Source: Enoplosus armatus (Eukaryota; Chordata; Actinopteri; Centrarchiformes; Enoplosidae). From it: DNA of 64,000 nt. The notes under the pieces are model-generated. The model was given only the letters and a program-made list of their open reading frames with translations, searched no databases and was not told where the DNA came from. Position numbers and translations under genes: made by a program. The stretch spans positions 28,823,554-28,887,553 of the forward strand of contig NC_092180.1 in assembly GCF_043641665.1 (NCBI RefSeq), given 5' to 3'. Shown here piece by piece: positions 11,921-22,560 of the stretch (positions within the stretch are counted from its first letter, which is position 1; every line of letters starts with the position of its first letter).

Positions 11921-12984
11921 AAATATAAATTTTATTTACAGATCAAATAATTGCAGTGAGCAGTGATCCATACCCAGCGCGGCAGCAATCTTCTGAGGAG
12001 ACTTTTCGATAAACAAAGCATGTTTTTCTGCTTTGACTAGTCTATCTGAAAACAATTTTAAATACAATTTATAATACACTTTTCCAACCTTTAATAATGT
12101 TAATAAATGGAGGTGGAGGTTTGCATCTTAAAATTACCACACTTAGACTGGCGCACGCCAAGCTGGTGTACAACTACGTCCCGGCCAATATCTCTGAAAC
12201 GTGCCCTCAGTTCAACCAAAAGGTCCTTGATCCTTGTATTTCCAAGTCTGACAGGTGGTGGCGACATGTTCGAAACATACTTCATGAAAGCCACAGCGTC
12301 CATCAAATTACTTCTCTGACAAGTTTTGTAGTGCACCACCAAACCAAAGGGTTTAAACCAACAACAATCAAAAATACAAATTAGATCATGTCTTCTACAT
12401 TTATAGACATTGATAATCATTAAAATGTAGTACCTACTCACAGACTCTGCCATGGTTCATCAGGAAAAGAAGGTCATGAATTCCAGAAACTGGATAACAT
12501 GAGTGGCTCACATGTTTTCCTGCCTGGGTTCACGCCTTCTGTATGGCCCCTAAACTCTTCGACCAGTTTTACTGAAGAGACAAGAACACAAATCAAATCA
12601 AACATGTTTGCATAGCCTACATTCTTAAATCCTTTGCCTCACAGGGCTTTACAATCTGCACATTGACACAACATCCCCTATCCTTGGACCCTCACATTGG
12701 ATGAGCAAAAATTCCTCATGGAAAGCAACAGAGTAGGGATCCCTCTCCCAGGATGGACAGGGATGCATAACACAAGATTCTCTCCATTTAAGAAATTCAA
12801 TACAAGTAACTTTGATAGGAATGTTATATTTACCATAACGAGGGACTTTGCTGGGTGAAAAAGGTTTACGTCGGCTATATTTAACTGCCTGAAAAAAAAA
12901 AAGTCCATGAAGCAGATTTGTTTATCAAAAGTAACTGACATAATTTTGCGACGTACTCAATCAATGGAATAACACAATGCTTAC

Positions 12985-13500
12985 ATTTGTACGCTTTGTT
13001 GAGGAATGTAGCTGCTTTAGCTCATTATTCCTTTCAATTTCACACGCGAGCAGCTGCTTCACCACCTTTAGTTCAGCAAACAGAACCTGGCAGTTCTTGC
13101 ACCAAGGCGCAGGTTTCCTCAGGAAAGGATGCCCTTTTCGTAGCATGGGCGAGTGGTAAAGTGTTCTGACTGGATTTGGCACATCAGGGGACACCACTGT
13201 TGTGTCACAGGGAACCTTGCGGTCAGTGGGAGAAGGAGGCTGCATATTTGTGGTGGCGTGATCACAGGAAGCCTCGCTGGCAGTGGGAGGACTACACACG
13301 GAAGTTGAAAGTTGTGACACAGTGGCAGCTTGTGACCTCACCTCCTTCGCCCTCCTGATGCCCTCTTCAATTACTGCATCATCCACTTCATCAAGATGTG
13401 AGACCATTGGTGATGTGGGATTTGAAGCCCTTAGGAGTGCCAGTTCCCTAGCAATGTATCTATCCTTGGCCTTTTGGATGTAAAGTTTAACCATAGGTTT
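12985..13500 (-). CDS. Long exon of the recombinase-like gene (hypothetical)
   Basis: This is the longest clean exon of the minus-strand chain: acceptor cattttcag, 516 bases, donor acaaat|gtaagc. Translation begins MVKLYIQKAKDRYIAREL and includes HLDEVDDAVIEEGIRRAKEV, a Ser/Pro/Thr-rich middle and a C-terminal C-x-x-C (WCKNCQ) followed by a short helical segment with LFAELKVVKQLLACEIERN, possibly a coiled coil. The N-terminus is helical and charged. I do not recognise the family. It may only be functional as part of the whole, apparently broken, gene. Confidence 0.4.
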
Positions 13501-13659
13501 CTGAAAATGTAGAAGAATGCTTTATTAAGTTAAACATTCAGTGTTATCAATATGTCTATTTACTTTCAGCATCATACATGTTCACAACTTTGCCTACAAA
13601 GTGCTGTCTGGAGGATGAGCAGCACTAAATAAATACAGCATTTTTGATACACACACAAT

Positions 13660-14010
13660 GACTACACAAAGACCAAATAAAGACCTCACATGCATCATAG
13701 ACCAGGAGAGAACCACAAAGCACAACAGTATTCTTCGATAGAAATTGGAAGACACCCAAGTCATTCGACCAACAAAACTAAAATACCAGTTTCTACATGT
13801 AATTCCCTTTACTGTAAAAATATGCATGGCTCTACCTTAACCCAGAGGTGTATGTATGAACATGCAGTGGTGGTGTGCTTTAGCTCTGAATTCACCCACA
13901 TTACTATCCGATCCCAGATTCTACATGTAAGTCCCTTTTAATGTAAAGATTTGCAGGGCCAAATCTTATTCCAGAGCTGTATGTAAGAATCTGTAATGGT
14001 GTTGTACTTT
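13660..14010. repeat. Degenerate intronic repeat, second cluster
   Basis: Same repeat as at 11,580-11,920: accacaaagcacaacagtattctt, then two copies of the 'ctacatgtaa.tccctttaatgtaaa' block around 13,793 and 13,921, each followed by a 'ccagag.tgtatgta' segment. Confidence 0.45.
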
Positions 14011-14777
14011 AGATCCAGAGCTGCCTCATCAACACACAAAAATCACACAGGGACCACACAACTTCAAATACATACCTGAAGTTGGTGGATCTTTTGCAGG
14101 TGCTTGTCAAGTCGATTAATATATTTAGATTGGCAGAGGCGGACTGGGCAGTCCAGATTTGTAGTAAAGCTGTAGAAGTAAAAACAGTCAAAAAATGTTG
14201 ATTAGCTAGAAGAAATTTAATTTTGGTGTATAAGATGTGTAGCAATTAAATGAAATACAGTAATTTGAAAAATGTGTAGGGTCGGTAAATATAAATATAA
14301 ATTATGCGTCCTTAAGAGTTAAACAAGACACTTACTGTCGATGAGCAAATTTGCTCAAAATGGCCAACTCGGTTCTGTTCAGTGACTCTCAGGTGCTGTG
14401 CTACATCAGCATATATTTCGCCACAAATAGGACACTTTTGTCATTGTGCCGCCTTCGAGACTTGGAGACAGCAGTTTCTGCTCTCTGTGGCTCCTCACTA
14501 GTCTCAAACACCACCTGTACATGTAAACAGAAGCACAACAGTAGACATATTTTGAAATATTGAATCAAAATTTTTTATTTTTTTGTCTTTCTGTGACAAA
14601 AAAAAGCATTAAAAAACATTTTTAAAATGAATTATTTGCAAGAGAAGGAGATTGTAAAATCTGCAAAAGTAATTATTTCTGTTCTAATAGGCTACCTTTG
14701 ATACAAATTCAAAGGTTCCAATGTGTGAAGAATGTTCTAATGCACATGGGAAACAATAAGATGATCAGACTGTTTCA

Positions 14778-14880
14778 AGTCAAGTTAAATCAAGACACTT
14801 AGAGCAGGTCTAGACCATACTCTTATTAATATTATTTACAGAGACTCAACAATTCCCCCCATCAACAAGCGCTTGGGGGG
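14778..14880 (-). mobile_element. Short decayed L2 3'-end fragment
   Basis: The sequence 'gacacttagagcaggtctagaccatactcttattaatattatttacagagactcaacaattcccccat' matches in order the 3' region of the L2 copies at 3.9, 18.2 and 41.1 kb, with small deletions. It is only about 100 bp long. 14,520-14,777 before it and 14,880-15,260 after it hold no gene I can recognise. Confidence 0.6.
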
Positions 14881-15267
14881 TATTACAACGCACTAATTAA
14901 CTGTTAATAGGCGTTAATGTGTTAAATACGACAGGGTTAGGGTGCGTGCGTCTGCACAGATATTAATTCATGTAATCATAAAAGGGTTAGGTGTCTTGAG
15001 AGCTGGTGCCTTCACTTTCTTCTTCCATCGTCACACTAAACTCTCCTCCACTCCCCTCCCCCCTCTCCTGTCTATCATGAGTCTGTTCTGATTGGCTGCT
15101 GTTTATTGGTCAGTCAGGGGCTCATTTCGCGGTTTTTGTGTCATGTGGTTCCTGTGCAAGTACGTTACGGGGATTTTCCTGCTTCCTTCTTCTCCCTTCG
15201 TCAACGTTCTCAGGACTGGCAGCTTATTTTAAATTCAGGGTTGTATCCCTCTTTTTTTCCTGTTTCT

Positions 15268-15450
15268 TTTCTGCTGAAGTGCTGTTCTAGTGTGAAATTG
15301 TTGCCCACTCTTCTTTTTTTTTTAGCTAAAGTGCTGTTCTAGTGTGAAATTGTTACCCACTCTTTTCGTTTTTTTAGCTAAAGTGCTGTTCTAGTGTGAA
15401 ATTGCTGCCCACTCTTTTCTTTTTTTCGCTAAAGTGTTATTTAGTATGAA
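15268..15450 (+). repeat. Four-copy tandem repeat of about 57-62 bp
   Basis: The unit 'gctaaagtgctgttctagtg' + 'tgaaattgttgcccactctt' + a T-rich run is repeated about four times; the last copy is shortened and diverged (gctaaagtgttatttagtatg). It lies about 230 bp upstream of the CXADR-like gene and could sit in its promoter region, but no promoter element is evident. Confidence 0.75.
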
Positions 15451-15775
15451 ATTTTTGTGCGTCAGAGGAGGTGGAGTTGAAAGTGGTGCAGGTGAAGCTG
15501 TTTTTATGAATAATGATAAGTGGACATCTAGTTTTACTGTAAAAGATCATCTACTGTAAAAACTCAAATGGAATTTATTGTGCTATTTTGTATAACACAA
15601 CTGTGGTATAATGGTGCCATGACAAATATGTACCCAACTTAATGTATAGTGGTTAAACAGTTCATTTTTTAAACATAAGACAATGTTGGGCTTCGAGGAC
15701 CCTTTTATTTTACAGTGCAACCCAGACAGTGAGCCAGAAGCTGCAGCCCATTCCCAACAATTCAAGTATGTCATT

Positions 15776-17673
15776 ATGTTTGTGCAACCACACTGCCATC
15801 TCCCGCCAACGAGATATTTCACCACAAAGTTTGGGCTTTTTCTCATCGTGGGAATAATTTGTCCCTTCACCACAGGACCAGCCTGTGCTCTAAAGATAGT
15901 CTCAGACGTGAAGCACTTTTATACTGCTAGAGACTCAGGTGTGACCCTTAATTGTAAGTTTGACCATGTTACTGAGAACTTGCAACATGTGGACGTCGAG
16001 TGGAGCCTTTTGGCTCACAATAGAGAAGAAGATGACCACATCATTATCTGGTTGAATGGAGCCGTGATATATAGCAATTTATATCATCCTTTAAAGGGTA
16101 GGGTCCACTTCACATCTCCTGATCCCCAAAATGGCGATGCTTCATTAAATATCACTGACCTGAAGATCACAGACACAGGAACTTACCAATGGAAGGTGAG
16201 AAAATTAAATGAACTTGACATCATGAACATTATTTTGAATGTAATGGAGAGGCCAAGTAAGCCAGTATGTTACATGGAAGGTGAAGCTGTGGAGGATAAA
16301 GGTGTCGTCCTGAAATGCAGATCCTCACAAGGTACTTCCCCTCTGGAGTACAGATGGTCAAAGACAAGTGGAAACCAGATGTTACCTCATAACGCCTTTG
16401 TTGACACGACACAAGGTGACCTGTATTTACGTAAGACCACAAAGAATGACTGTGGAACCTACCTCTGTACAGTCGAAAGCCTTGTGGGTATGGAGGACTG
16501 TGTGGTTACACTCAATTTCACGTCACCACAGACCATGAGCTATGGACAGAAAGCTACAGCAGCAGCTGTTGTCACTGTGGTTGTGGTCATCATTGCTATC
16601 ATTGCAGTCATTTGCTACTGCTGCAGAAAAAAGAAGGAAGAGGAATATAGCAATGAATTGGAGGATGAACTCCCTCCTTATAGAAAGCCTTCAACAATAG
16701 TGTCTCGGCCTTTTGAAAGGGCCCAGGGCATTGCACGGGTGAGGAAAAGTGTAACAAAAGAAAATTTTACATGTAAGAGTACGTTGGTAATTTGTGCCAC
16801 AAATTCAATACCTCATGATTAAATTCATTTTTTTCATTTTGCATCAATTCACAATTTAAGTCATCTCATTGCACTTCACATGGTATGTTTAAGAAGTTAC
16901 AATGATATAATCATGCTATGTATTGCTCCAAAAGACACCTCTGGGCGTGTATGAGGACATGAACGGAGGGCTCAAGAGTAAGGACAAAGAGACTGAGTAT
17001 GAGGTCGCTGAGGAGAAGTACTAAGTGAGTAACAGTCAAATATGTATGTAAAATACACTGAGTGCATGTCTCTGTCTCATGATTTATCTGATGCTGTTAA
17101 GGAAACACAACTGTAAACAATTGTAAACTCTTCAGACTTCTGGTTCTTCATGACCAAAACCAGTGATTTAGTGTACAGTTCATAGTGTGGTAGCCTGAAC
17201 CCTTTGAATGTACTGACGGTGAGAACTTTGGCATTTTTAGTGACAGTAAAAACCCAATTTATGTCTATGCGTCCCTTGAATTAAAAAATCTCATGATTTA
17301 TCTTTAATAGGTGTGTTCCTCCTAAGAAAGAAAAGTCAGAGATTGGATCCACAGAACATGGTGTGAAAGCCTGGGGTCCACCAAAGGTAAGTAGGAGAAA
17401 AGTTGCTATAATGTCATGTACATTTATTATTTATGGTTTAACTCACACCAAATTAGGTCATGAAAGCTAAAATCATACAGAAGATTTGTGGATCTTGATA
17501 AAGTTCACTGAACTATGTTTAGCAGATCCTCCCTACTTTCAGAGACACTTTTAGGACCACTTTTTTGATTTACATGTGAGCATGTTTGTGTTATATATGA
17601 GAATGGTTACATGCCCTACATATTTTTTTAGTGTTTCACTTTTGTGTTACAGCCAAAAAAGATTAAAGACTGA
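15776..17673 (+). CDS. CXADR-like two-Ig-domain membrane protein (4 predicted exons)
   Basis: Predicted exons: 15776-16738, 16935-17017, 17311-17386 and 17653-17673. Donors gtgagg, gtacta and gtaagt and the acceptors keep one frame to a stop at 17671. The start MFVQPHCH precedes a hydrophobic signal segment (FGLFLIVGIICPF); an upstream in-frame ATG at 15683 is less likely. The order is a V-type Ig domain (VTLNCKF, VEWSLL, LKGRVHFTSPDPQNGDASL, DTGTYQWKV), a C2-type domain (VVLKC...YRWSK...DCGTYLC), a transmembrane helix (AAAVVTVVVVIIAIIAVICY), then a basic CCRKKKEEEY juxtamembrane and a charged tail. This matches the CXADR/CTX family of junctional cell-adhesion molecules at the cell surface. 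Oddities: the second conserved Cys of the V domain is Trp (codon 16190-16192), and no introns separate signal, V, C2 and TM parts. If exon 1 is not spliced, the frame instead stops at 16820. The exon 2 donor is weak; reading through gives KY-stop at 17022. Confidence 0.7.
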
Positions 17674-17980
17674 GTCACAAAGGAGGACAAGGACATCTAA
17701 CTGCCACATCGTTGAGGACGAACAGTGTTCTTGAGGCCAGACCATATTTGATGGAGAAAACAATGTTTTTGTTTACAGTTCTGTGTGAAATGCCCACATA
17801 AACTTGAGACATTTTAAATATGTGGACTTTTATTTTCAAAAAGTAAAGACTGAGTCACAAAGGAGGACAAGGACATCTAACTGCCACATCGTTGAGGACG
17901 AACAGTGTTCTTGAGGCCATACCATATTTGATGGAGAAAACAATGTTTTTGTTTACAGTTCTGTGTGAAATGCCCAAATC
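17662..17980 (+). repeat. Two tandem copies of a ~183-bp exon-derived module
   Basis: The last exon of the CXADR-like gene and its 3' flank (from ttaaagactgagtcacaaag) are repeated after 183 bp almost unchanged (17,662 and 17,845). Each copy contains 'cacatcgttgaggacgaac', 'gtgttcttgaggcca' and 'aacaatgtttttgtttacag'. Related modules appear at 19.4-19.85, 20.68-21.17 (inverted), 22.56-23.52 and 32.25-32.9 kb. Confidence 0.8.
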
Positions 17981-18183
17981 TCTTACTCAAACAATAATTA
18001 ACATTAAGAAAATAACATATAATGAAAATTAATATTACTATCAAGTTAAATTAAATACAGCACCTCTGAAAGGAATAAATTACCAACATAAAACATACAT
18101 TCTAAAATAGTTAGCAGTTAACAGAAAAGCTAATGCTCTGTCCCGCCCGGTACATACACTGTCTACTCGTTTGCAGCATGCTA
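17981..18183. other. No gene recognised
   Basis: AT-rich sequence between the tandem modules and the left edge of the palindrome. Nothing recognisable. Confidence 0.3.
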
Positions 18184-19882
18184 GCCACACTCATAACCAC
18201 ACCTCACAAGATCGTCCAATGGTAACAAAACACATCAAAAGTCATCTCATGACACTTTGCAAATAGAGCAGGTCTTGACCGACTCTTTGTAATGTTATTA
18301 CAGAGACCCAACAGTTCCCACCATGAGCAAGCACTTTGGCGACAGTGGCAAGGAAAAACTTCCTTTTAAGAGGCAGAAACCTCCAGCAGAACCAGACTCT
18401 AGGTGGGGGGTCATCTGCTTTGACCAGTTCGGTTTGAAAGAGAGAGAGAGGGAGGGAGAGAGAGAAAGACATAGAGAGGGAGGGAGAAGGAGAGAGGGGG
18501 AGAGACAGATAGACAGACAGAAAGAGACAGAGAGAGAGATAGATGTAGAGACAGAAAGACAGACAGACAGACAGGTGGACAAGCACACAGGCAGAGATGT
18601 ATGGCAGCACTAGCAGTAGCCATAGCAGCTATAATTATAATAATAATGGAAATATCACTGATAATAGTAGTTACAGCTGTAATAATAGCCGACATTAATA
18701 ATAGCAACTAAACAGCTTTAATAGTAACAGAACTATGACTAAACATAATAACTGTAGTGATGAGAGTCAGGCGGGCCCATGGCAGCAGCACCCAGGCGTA
18801 CCAGGACCACGATCCACGGGAACCTGCGAGACAACAAAGCACAAAGAAACTCCGGGGAAGAGATAAAGTTAGTAACATGCATTGGAGGGACATGAATGTG
18901 TAAAGACGGAGAGGGAGAGGAGGAAAGCTCAGTGCATCATGGGAAGTCCCCCAGCACTCTAGGCCTATAGCAGCATAACTAGGGGCTGGTCCAGGCAGGC
19001 CTGAGCCAGCCCTAACTATAAGCATTATCAAAAAGCAAAGTTTTAAGCCGACTCTTAAAAGTAGAGAGTGTGTCTGCCTCCTGGACCCAAACTGGGAGCT
19101 AATTCCACAGGAGAGGAGCTTGATAGCTAAAGGCTCTGGCTCCTGTTCGGCTTTTGGAGACTCTAGGAACCACAAGCAACCCTGCATTCGGGGAGCGCAG
19201 TTCTCTAGTGGGGTAACAGGGCCCTACACAGAGTAAATTTCAAAGCTACAGTATGCCGCAAGGGACAAACATTGTCAATTGCCGAAAATGCTGTGGCTTA
19301 GACAGCGCAACAGTGCCACCTGGTGACTCAAACAGGTAACTGCCTTACATGGTCATACTGTATTTGATGGAAAAAACAATGTTTTTCTTTACAGTTCTGT
19401 GTGAAATGCCTGCATAAACTTGAGACATTTTAAATATGTGGAGTTTTATTTTCAAAGAGCAAAGACTGTGTCACCAAGCAGGTCGAGGAAGTCCGACTGC
19501 CACATCGTTGAGGATGAACAGAGTGTTCTTGAGGTCATACAATATTTGAAAATATAAAATGTTTAAAATGTCTGAAAAACTTGAGATAGCGGGTGTGCGC
19601 ATTTATCACAAAACTGTAAACAAAAACATTGTTTTCTTCCTCAAAGACTAAAGACTGTGTCACAAAGCAGGATAAGGACATCCAACAGCCACATTGTTGA
19701 GGGCGAGCAGAGTGTTCTTGAGGTTTTACTGTATTTGAGGAAGCACGCATTTTTTTGCAGTTGTCTTCTAAATGTTGAAATAAAATCGGGACATTTAAAA
19801 CATGGACTTGCGTTTTCAAATAGTTAATGGTAATACATTTTTAAGACAGATTTAGCAAGACTTTGAAACTTTTCTTTGACAA
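18184..19882. repeat. Left arm of a 4.2-kb palindrome
   Basis: This arm is the reverse complement of 20,663-22,358. Paired positions add up to about 40,542-40,545 along the whole length; for example 18,708-19,187 and 21,357-21,836 encode nearly the same 159-residue shadow frame. The arm carries an L2 3' end (18,236-19,228), a 'gccacctggtgactcaaaca' segment and two exon-derived Ig modules. The outer edge reads gccacactcataacc. Arms are highly similar, with scattered single-base and small length differences. Confidence 0.9.
18236..19228 (-). mobile_element. L2-like 3' end inside the left palindrome arm
   Basis: Same 3' region as the L2 copy at 3.9-5.3 kb, but without the solo LTR: it reads continuously through 'agataaagttagtaacatgc'. 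It contains the purine-rich AGAC/GGGAGA microsatellite (18,430-18,595) and the C-terminal L2 coding remnant to about 19,228, where it ends at 'gggtaacagggccctacac'. Confidence 0.8.
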
Positions 19883-19896
19883 AGCATTCTTTTTTC

Positions 19897-20032
19897 CATC
19901 AAATACAGTATGACCATGTAAGGCAGTTACCTGTTTAAGTCACCAGGTAGCACTGTTGCGCTGTCTAAGCCACAGCATTTTCGGCAATTCACGCTGTTTG
20001 TCCCTTGCGGGATACTGTAGCAGATACTAGAG
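19897..20032 (+). repeat. Direct repeat of a right-arm segment in the palindrome spacer
   Basis: Sequence 'ccatcaaatacagtatgacc' to 'cttgcgggatactgtag' is a direct copy of 21,170-21,298 and an inverted copy of the matching left-arm stretch at 19,250-19,375. It sits between the left arm and the Ig fragment in the spacer. Confidence 0.75.
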
Positions 20033-20250
20033 CAAACTTGCAATTAAGGGTCACACCTGATTCTCCCGCAGTATAATAGTGCTTCATGTGTGAGACCATG
20101 TTTAGAGCACAAGCTGGTCCTGTGGTGAAGGGGCAAAATATTCCCACGATGAGAAAAAGCCACAGCCCAAACTTTGTGGTGAAATATCTCGAGGTGAAGG
20201 GGGTTGGCGGGAGATGGCAGTGTGGTTGCACAAACATAATGACGTATCAA
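20032..20250 (-). pseudogene. 5' part of a second CXADR-like copy (minus strand)
   Basis: The minus-strand frame from 20237 starts MFVQPHCHLPPTPFTSRYFT, continues through the same signal segment (LFLIVGIFCPFTTGPACAL) and ends within the first Ig strand (SGVTLNCKFAL). It parallels residues after the start of the gene at 15.78 kb but has four extra residues (PFTS) and a Trp-Leu insertion. It is cut off right after the B strand. The continuation (EFALVSENLQHMEIE) is found on the opposite strand at 22,359, beyond the right palindrome arm. Confidence 0.75.
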
Positions 20251-20257
20251 AGGTCAC

Positions 20258-20662
20258 CGGCCCAATCACTGAGGCCTATGAAGTTAACAAGGCATTGGCC
20301 AGTTTCTGCAGCATATGTGAAGGTCAGACTTTGCAAGTGTGCAACTGAAGCCTGTTCAGCCAAATATGGGTGTATCGACTTGCAGTGACTTTGGCCGTAA
20401 AGGTGAGGTCTACCTGAACACTAGGACCCATGACATGTCTGTATAACAAAACAGGAAGTGACCTAAATATGTTCAAGCTGAAACACGAACGTCGACCCTA
20501 CTTACGAGTAAAATGGGCGTCTAAGTAGATGTTGGATCACACCCCAGCATCTCAGTTTGTACGTTGAATGACCCAACACCTCAATACCCAATGCTTCTTT
20601 AGAAAACCATATTTCCTAGACTACTGGTTCTCTGCTCTTAACAATCACTGACATGATCTACA
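20258..20662 (-). repeat. Palindrome-spacer repeat shared with 32.94-33.58 kb
   Basis: Its reverse complement matches + strand 32,940-33,580 in order: gatcatgtcagtg.ttgttaag, ctaggaaatatggttttcta, tgggtattgaga.gttgggtc, acttcctgttttgttatac and ttgcagtcgatacaccc-type blocks. Together with the adjoining arm, 20,258-21,110 is an inverted duplicate of about 32,500-33,580. No coding sequence was recognised. Confidence 0.75.
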
Positions 20663-22358
20663 AGAAAAGTTTCAAAGTCTTGCAAAATCTGTCTTAAAAA
20701 TGTATTACCATTTACTATTTGAAAATGCAAGTCCACGTTTTAAATGTCCTGATTTTATTTCAACATTTAGAAGACAACTGCAAAAAAATGTGTGCTTCCT
20801 CAAATACAGTTAAACCTCAAGAACACTCTGCTCGCCCTCAACAATGTGGCTGTTAGATGTCCTTATCCTGCTTTGTGACACAGTCTTTACTCTTTGAGGA
20901 AGAAAACAATGTTTTGTTTACAGTTTTGTGATAAATGCTCACACCCACTATCTCAAGTTTTTCAGACATTTTAAACATGTGGACTTATATTTTCAAATAT
21001 TGTATGAAGTCAAGAACACTCTGTTCATCCTCAACGATGTGGCAGTCGGACTTCCTCGACCTGCTTGGTGACACAGTCTTTGCTCTTTGAAAATAAAACT
21101 CCACATATTTAAAATGTCTCAAGTTTATGCAGGCATTTCACACAGAACTGTAAAGAAAAACATTGTTTTTTCCATCAAATACAGTATGACCATGTAAGGC
21201 AGTTACCTGTTTGAGTCACCAGGTGGCACTGTTGCGCTGTCTAAGCCACAGCATTTTTTCGGCAATTCACGCTGTTTGTCCCTTGCGGGATACTGTAGCT
21301 TTGAAATTTACTCTGTGTAGGGCCCTGTTACCCCACTAGAGTACTGCACTCCCAGAATGCAGGGTTGCTTGTGGTTCCTAGAGTCTCCAAAAGCCGAACA
21401 GGAGCCAGAGCCTTTAGCTATCAAGCTCCTCTCCTGTGGAATTAGCTCCCAGTTTGGGTCCAGGAGGCAGACACACTCTCTACTTTTAAGAGTCGGCTTA
21501 AAACTTTGCTTTTTGATAATGCTTATAGTTAGGGCTGGCTCAGGCCTGCCTGGACCAGCCCCTAGTTATGCTGCTATAGGCCTAGAGTGCTGGGGGACTT
21601 CCCATGATGCATTGAGCTTTCCTCCTCTCCTTCTCCATCTTTACACATTCATGTCCCTCCAATGCATGTTACTAACTTTATCTCTTCCCCGGAGTTTCTT
21701 TGTGCTTTGTCGTCTCGCAGGTTCCCGTGGATCGTGGTCCTGGTACGCCTGGGTGCTGCTGCCATGGGCCCGCCTGACTCTCATCACTACAGTTATTATG
21801 TTTAGTCATAGTTCTGTTACTATTAAAGCTGTTTAATTGCTATTATTAATGTCGGCTATTATTACAGCTGTAACTACTATTATCAGTGATATTTCCATTA
21901 TTATTATAATTATAGCTGCTATGGCTACTGCTAGTGCTGCCATACATCTCTGCCTGTCTGCTTGTCCACCTGTCTGACTGTCTGTCTTTCTGTCTCTACA
22001 TCTCTCTCTCTCTCTGTCTCTTTCTGTCTGTCTATCTGTCTCTCCCCCTCTCTCCTTCTCCCTCCCTCTCTATGTCTTTCTCTCTCTCTCTCTATCTCTC
22101 TTTCAAACCGAACTGGTCAAAGCAGATGTCCCCCCCCACCTAGAGTCTGGTTCTGCTGGAGGTTTCTGCCTCTTAAAAGGAAGTTTTTCCTTGCCGCTGT
22201 CGTCAAAGTGCTTGCTCATGGTGGGAACTGTTGAGTCTCTGTAATAACATTACAAAGAGTCGGTTTAGACCTGCTCTATTTGTAAAGTGTCATGAGATGA
22301 CTTTTGATGTGTTTTGTTACCATTGGACGATCTTGTGAGGTGTGGTTATGAGTGTGGC
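20663..22358. repeat. Right arm of the 4.2-kb palindrome
   Basis: Inverted copy of 18,184-19,882. It contains inverted exon-derived Ig modules (20,680-21,170), the 'gtcaccaggtggcactg' segment (21,215-21,231) and an L2 3' end on + (21,316-22,305). Its outer edge is ...ggttatgagtgtggc at 22,358, directly followed by CXADR-like sequence. Confidence 0.9.
21316..22305 (+). mobile_element. L2-like 3' end inside the right palindrome arm
   Basis: Reverse-complement counterpart of 18,236-19,228. It includes the pyrimidine-rich CTGT/CTCT microsatellite (21,950-22,110) and ends before 'gatgtgttttgttaccattg', a flank shared with the left arm. The L2 was therefore present before the arm was duplicated. 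Confidence 0.8.
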
Positions 22359-22560
22359 TTCAGGTGTGACCCTTAATTGCGAGTTTGCTCTTGTTTCTGA
22401 GAACTTGCAACATATGGAGATCGAGTTGAACCTTGTGCCTCAAAATAGAGAAGAAGATAAGATCATTATCTGGTTGAGTGAAGGCATGATATATAATAAT
22501 TGATATCATCCTTTAAAGGGTAGGGTCCACTTCACATCTCCTGATCCCTAAAACCTGGAA
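22359..22560 (+). pseudogene. Continuation of the split CXADR-like copy
   Basis: Starts exactly at the palindrome edge with tcaggtgtgacccttaattg (SGVTLNCEFA), then SENLQHMEIELNLVPQNREE, DKIIIWLSEGMIYNN, a stop, YHPLKGRVHFTSPDP and a second stop. It resembles the V domain of the gene at 15.78 kb but is dead and cut off before the F strand, where exon-derived modules begin. Confidence 0.75.

Larger units (their letters stand above)
10736..14514 (-). pseudogene. Multi-exon CxxC-finger / recombinase-like gene remnant (Crypton-like?)
   Basis: Minus-strand exons with splice-like borders run from 14514 downward. 14514-14336 carries CPICGEIYADVAQHLRVTEQ in a shifted frame. 14169-14076 carries NLDCPVRLCQ and RLDKHLQKIHQLQ. 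Then come 13500-12985 (long exon), about 12891-12650 and 12330-12110, then 12045-11974 (VKAEKHALFIEKSPQKIAAALG), 11530-11361 and 11259 to about 11000. The 12045-11974 and 11530-11361 exons join in phase, and 11361 to 11259 is phase 0, which supports a real gene structure. The C-terminal part (ITGHRKGVVINMT, ARIIRVEQHKT, FFKKAWEGMNL, PTFNMLRSSCSTS) recalls a large family of uncharacterised fish proteins whose C-terminus resembles tyrosine recombinases of Crypton elements. That assignment is inference from recall. Frame breaks near 14436-14439 and 11105-11130, and the absence of a recognisable catalytic Tyr, argue for a pseudogene. Confidence 0.5.

Noticed and set aside
18242..18707. Hydrophobic Ser/Leu/Cys-rich frames (also at 3,934, 21,934 and 41,165)
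   Set aside because: They translate the pyrimidine-rich microsatellite in the L2 3' untranslated region.
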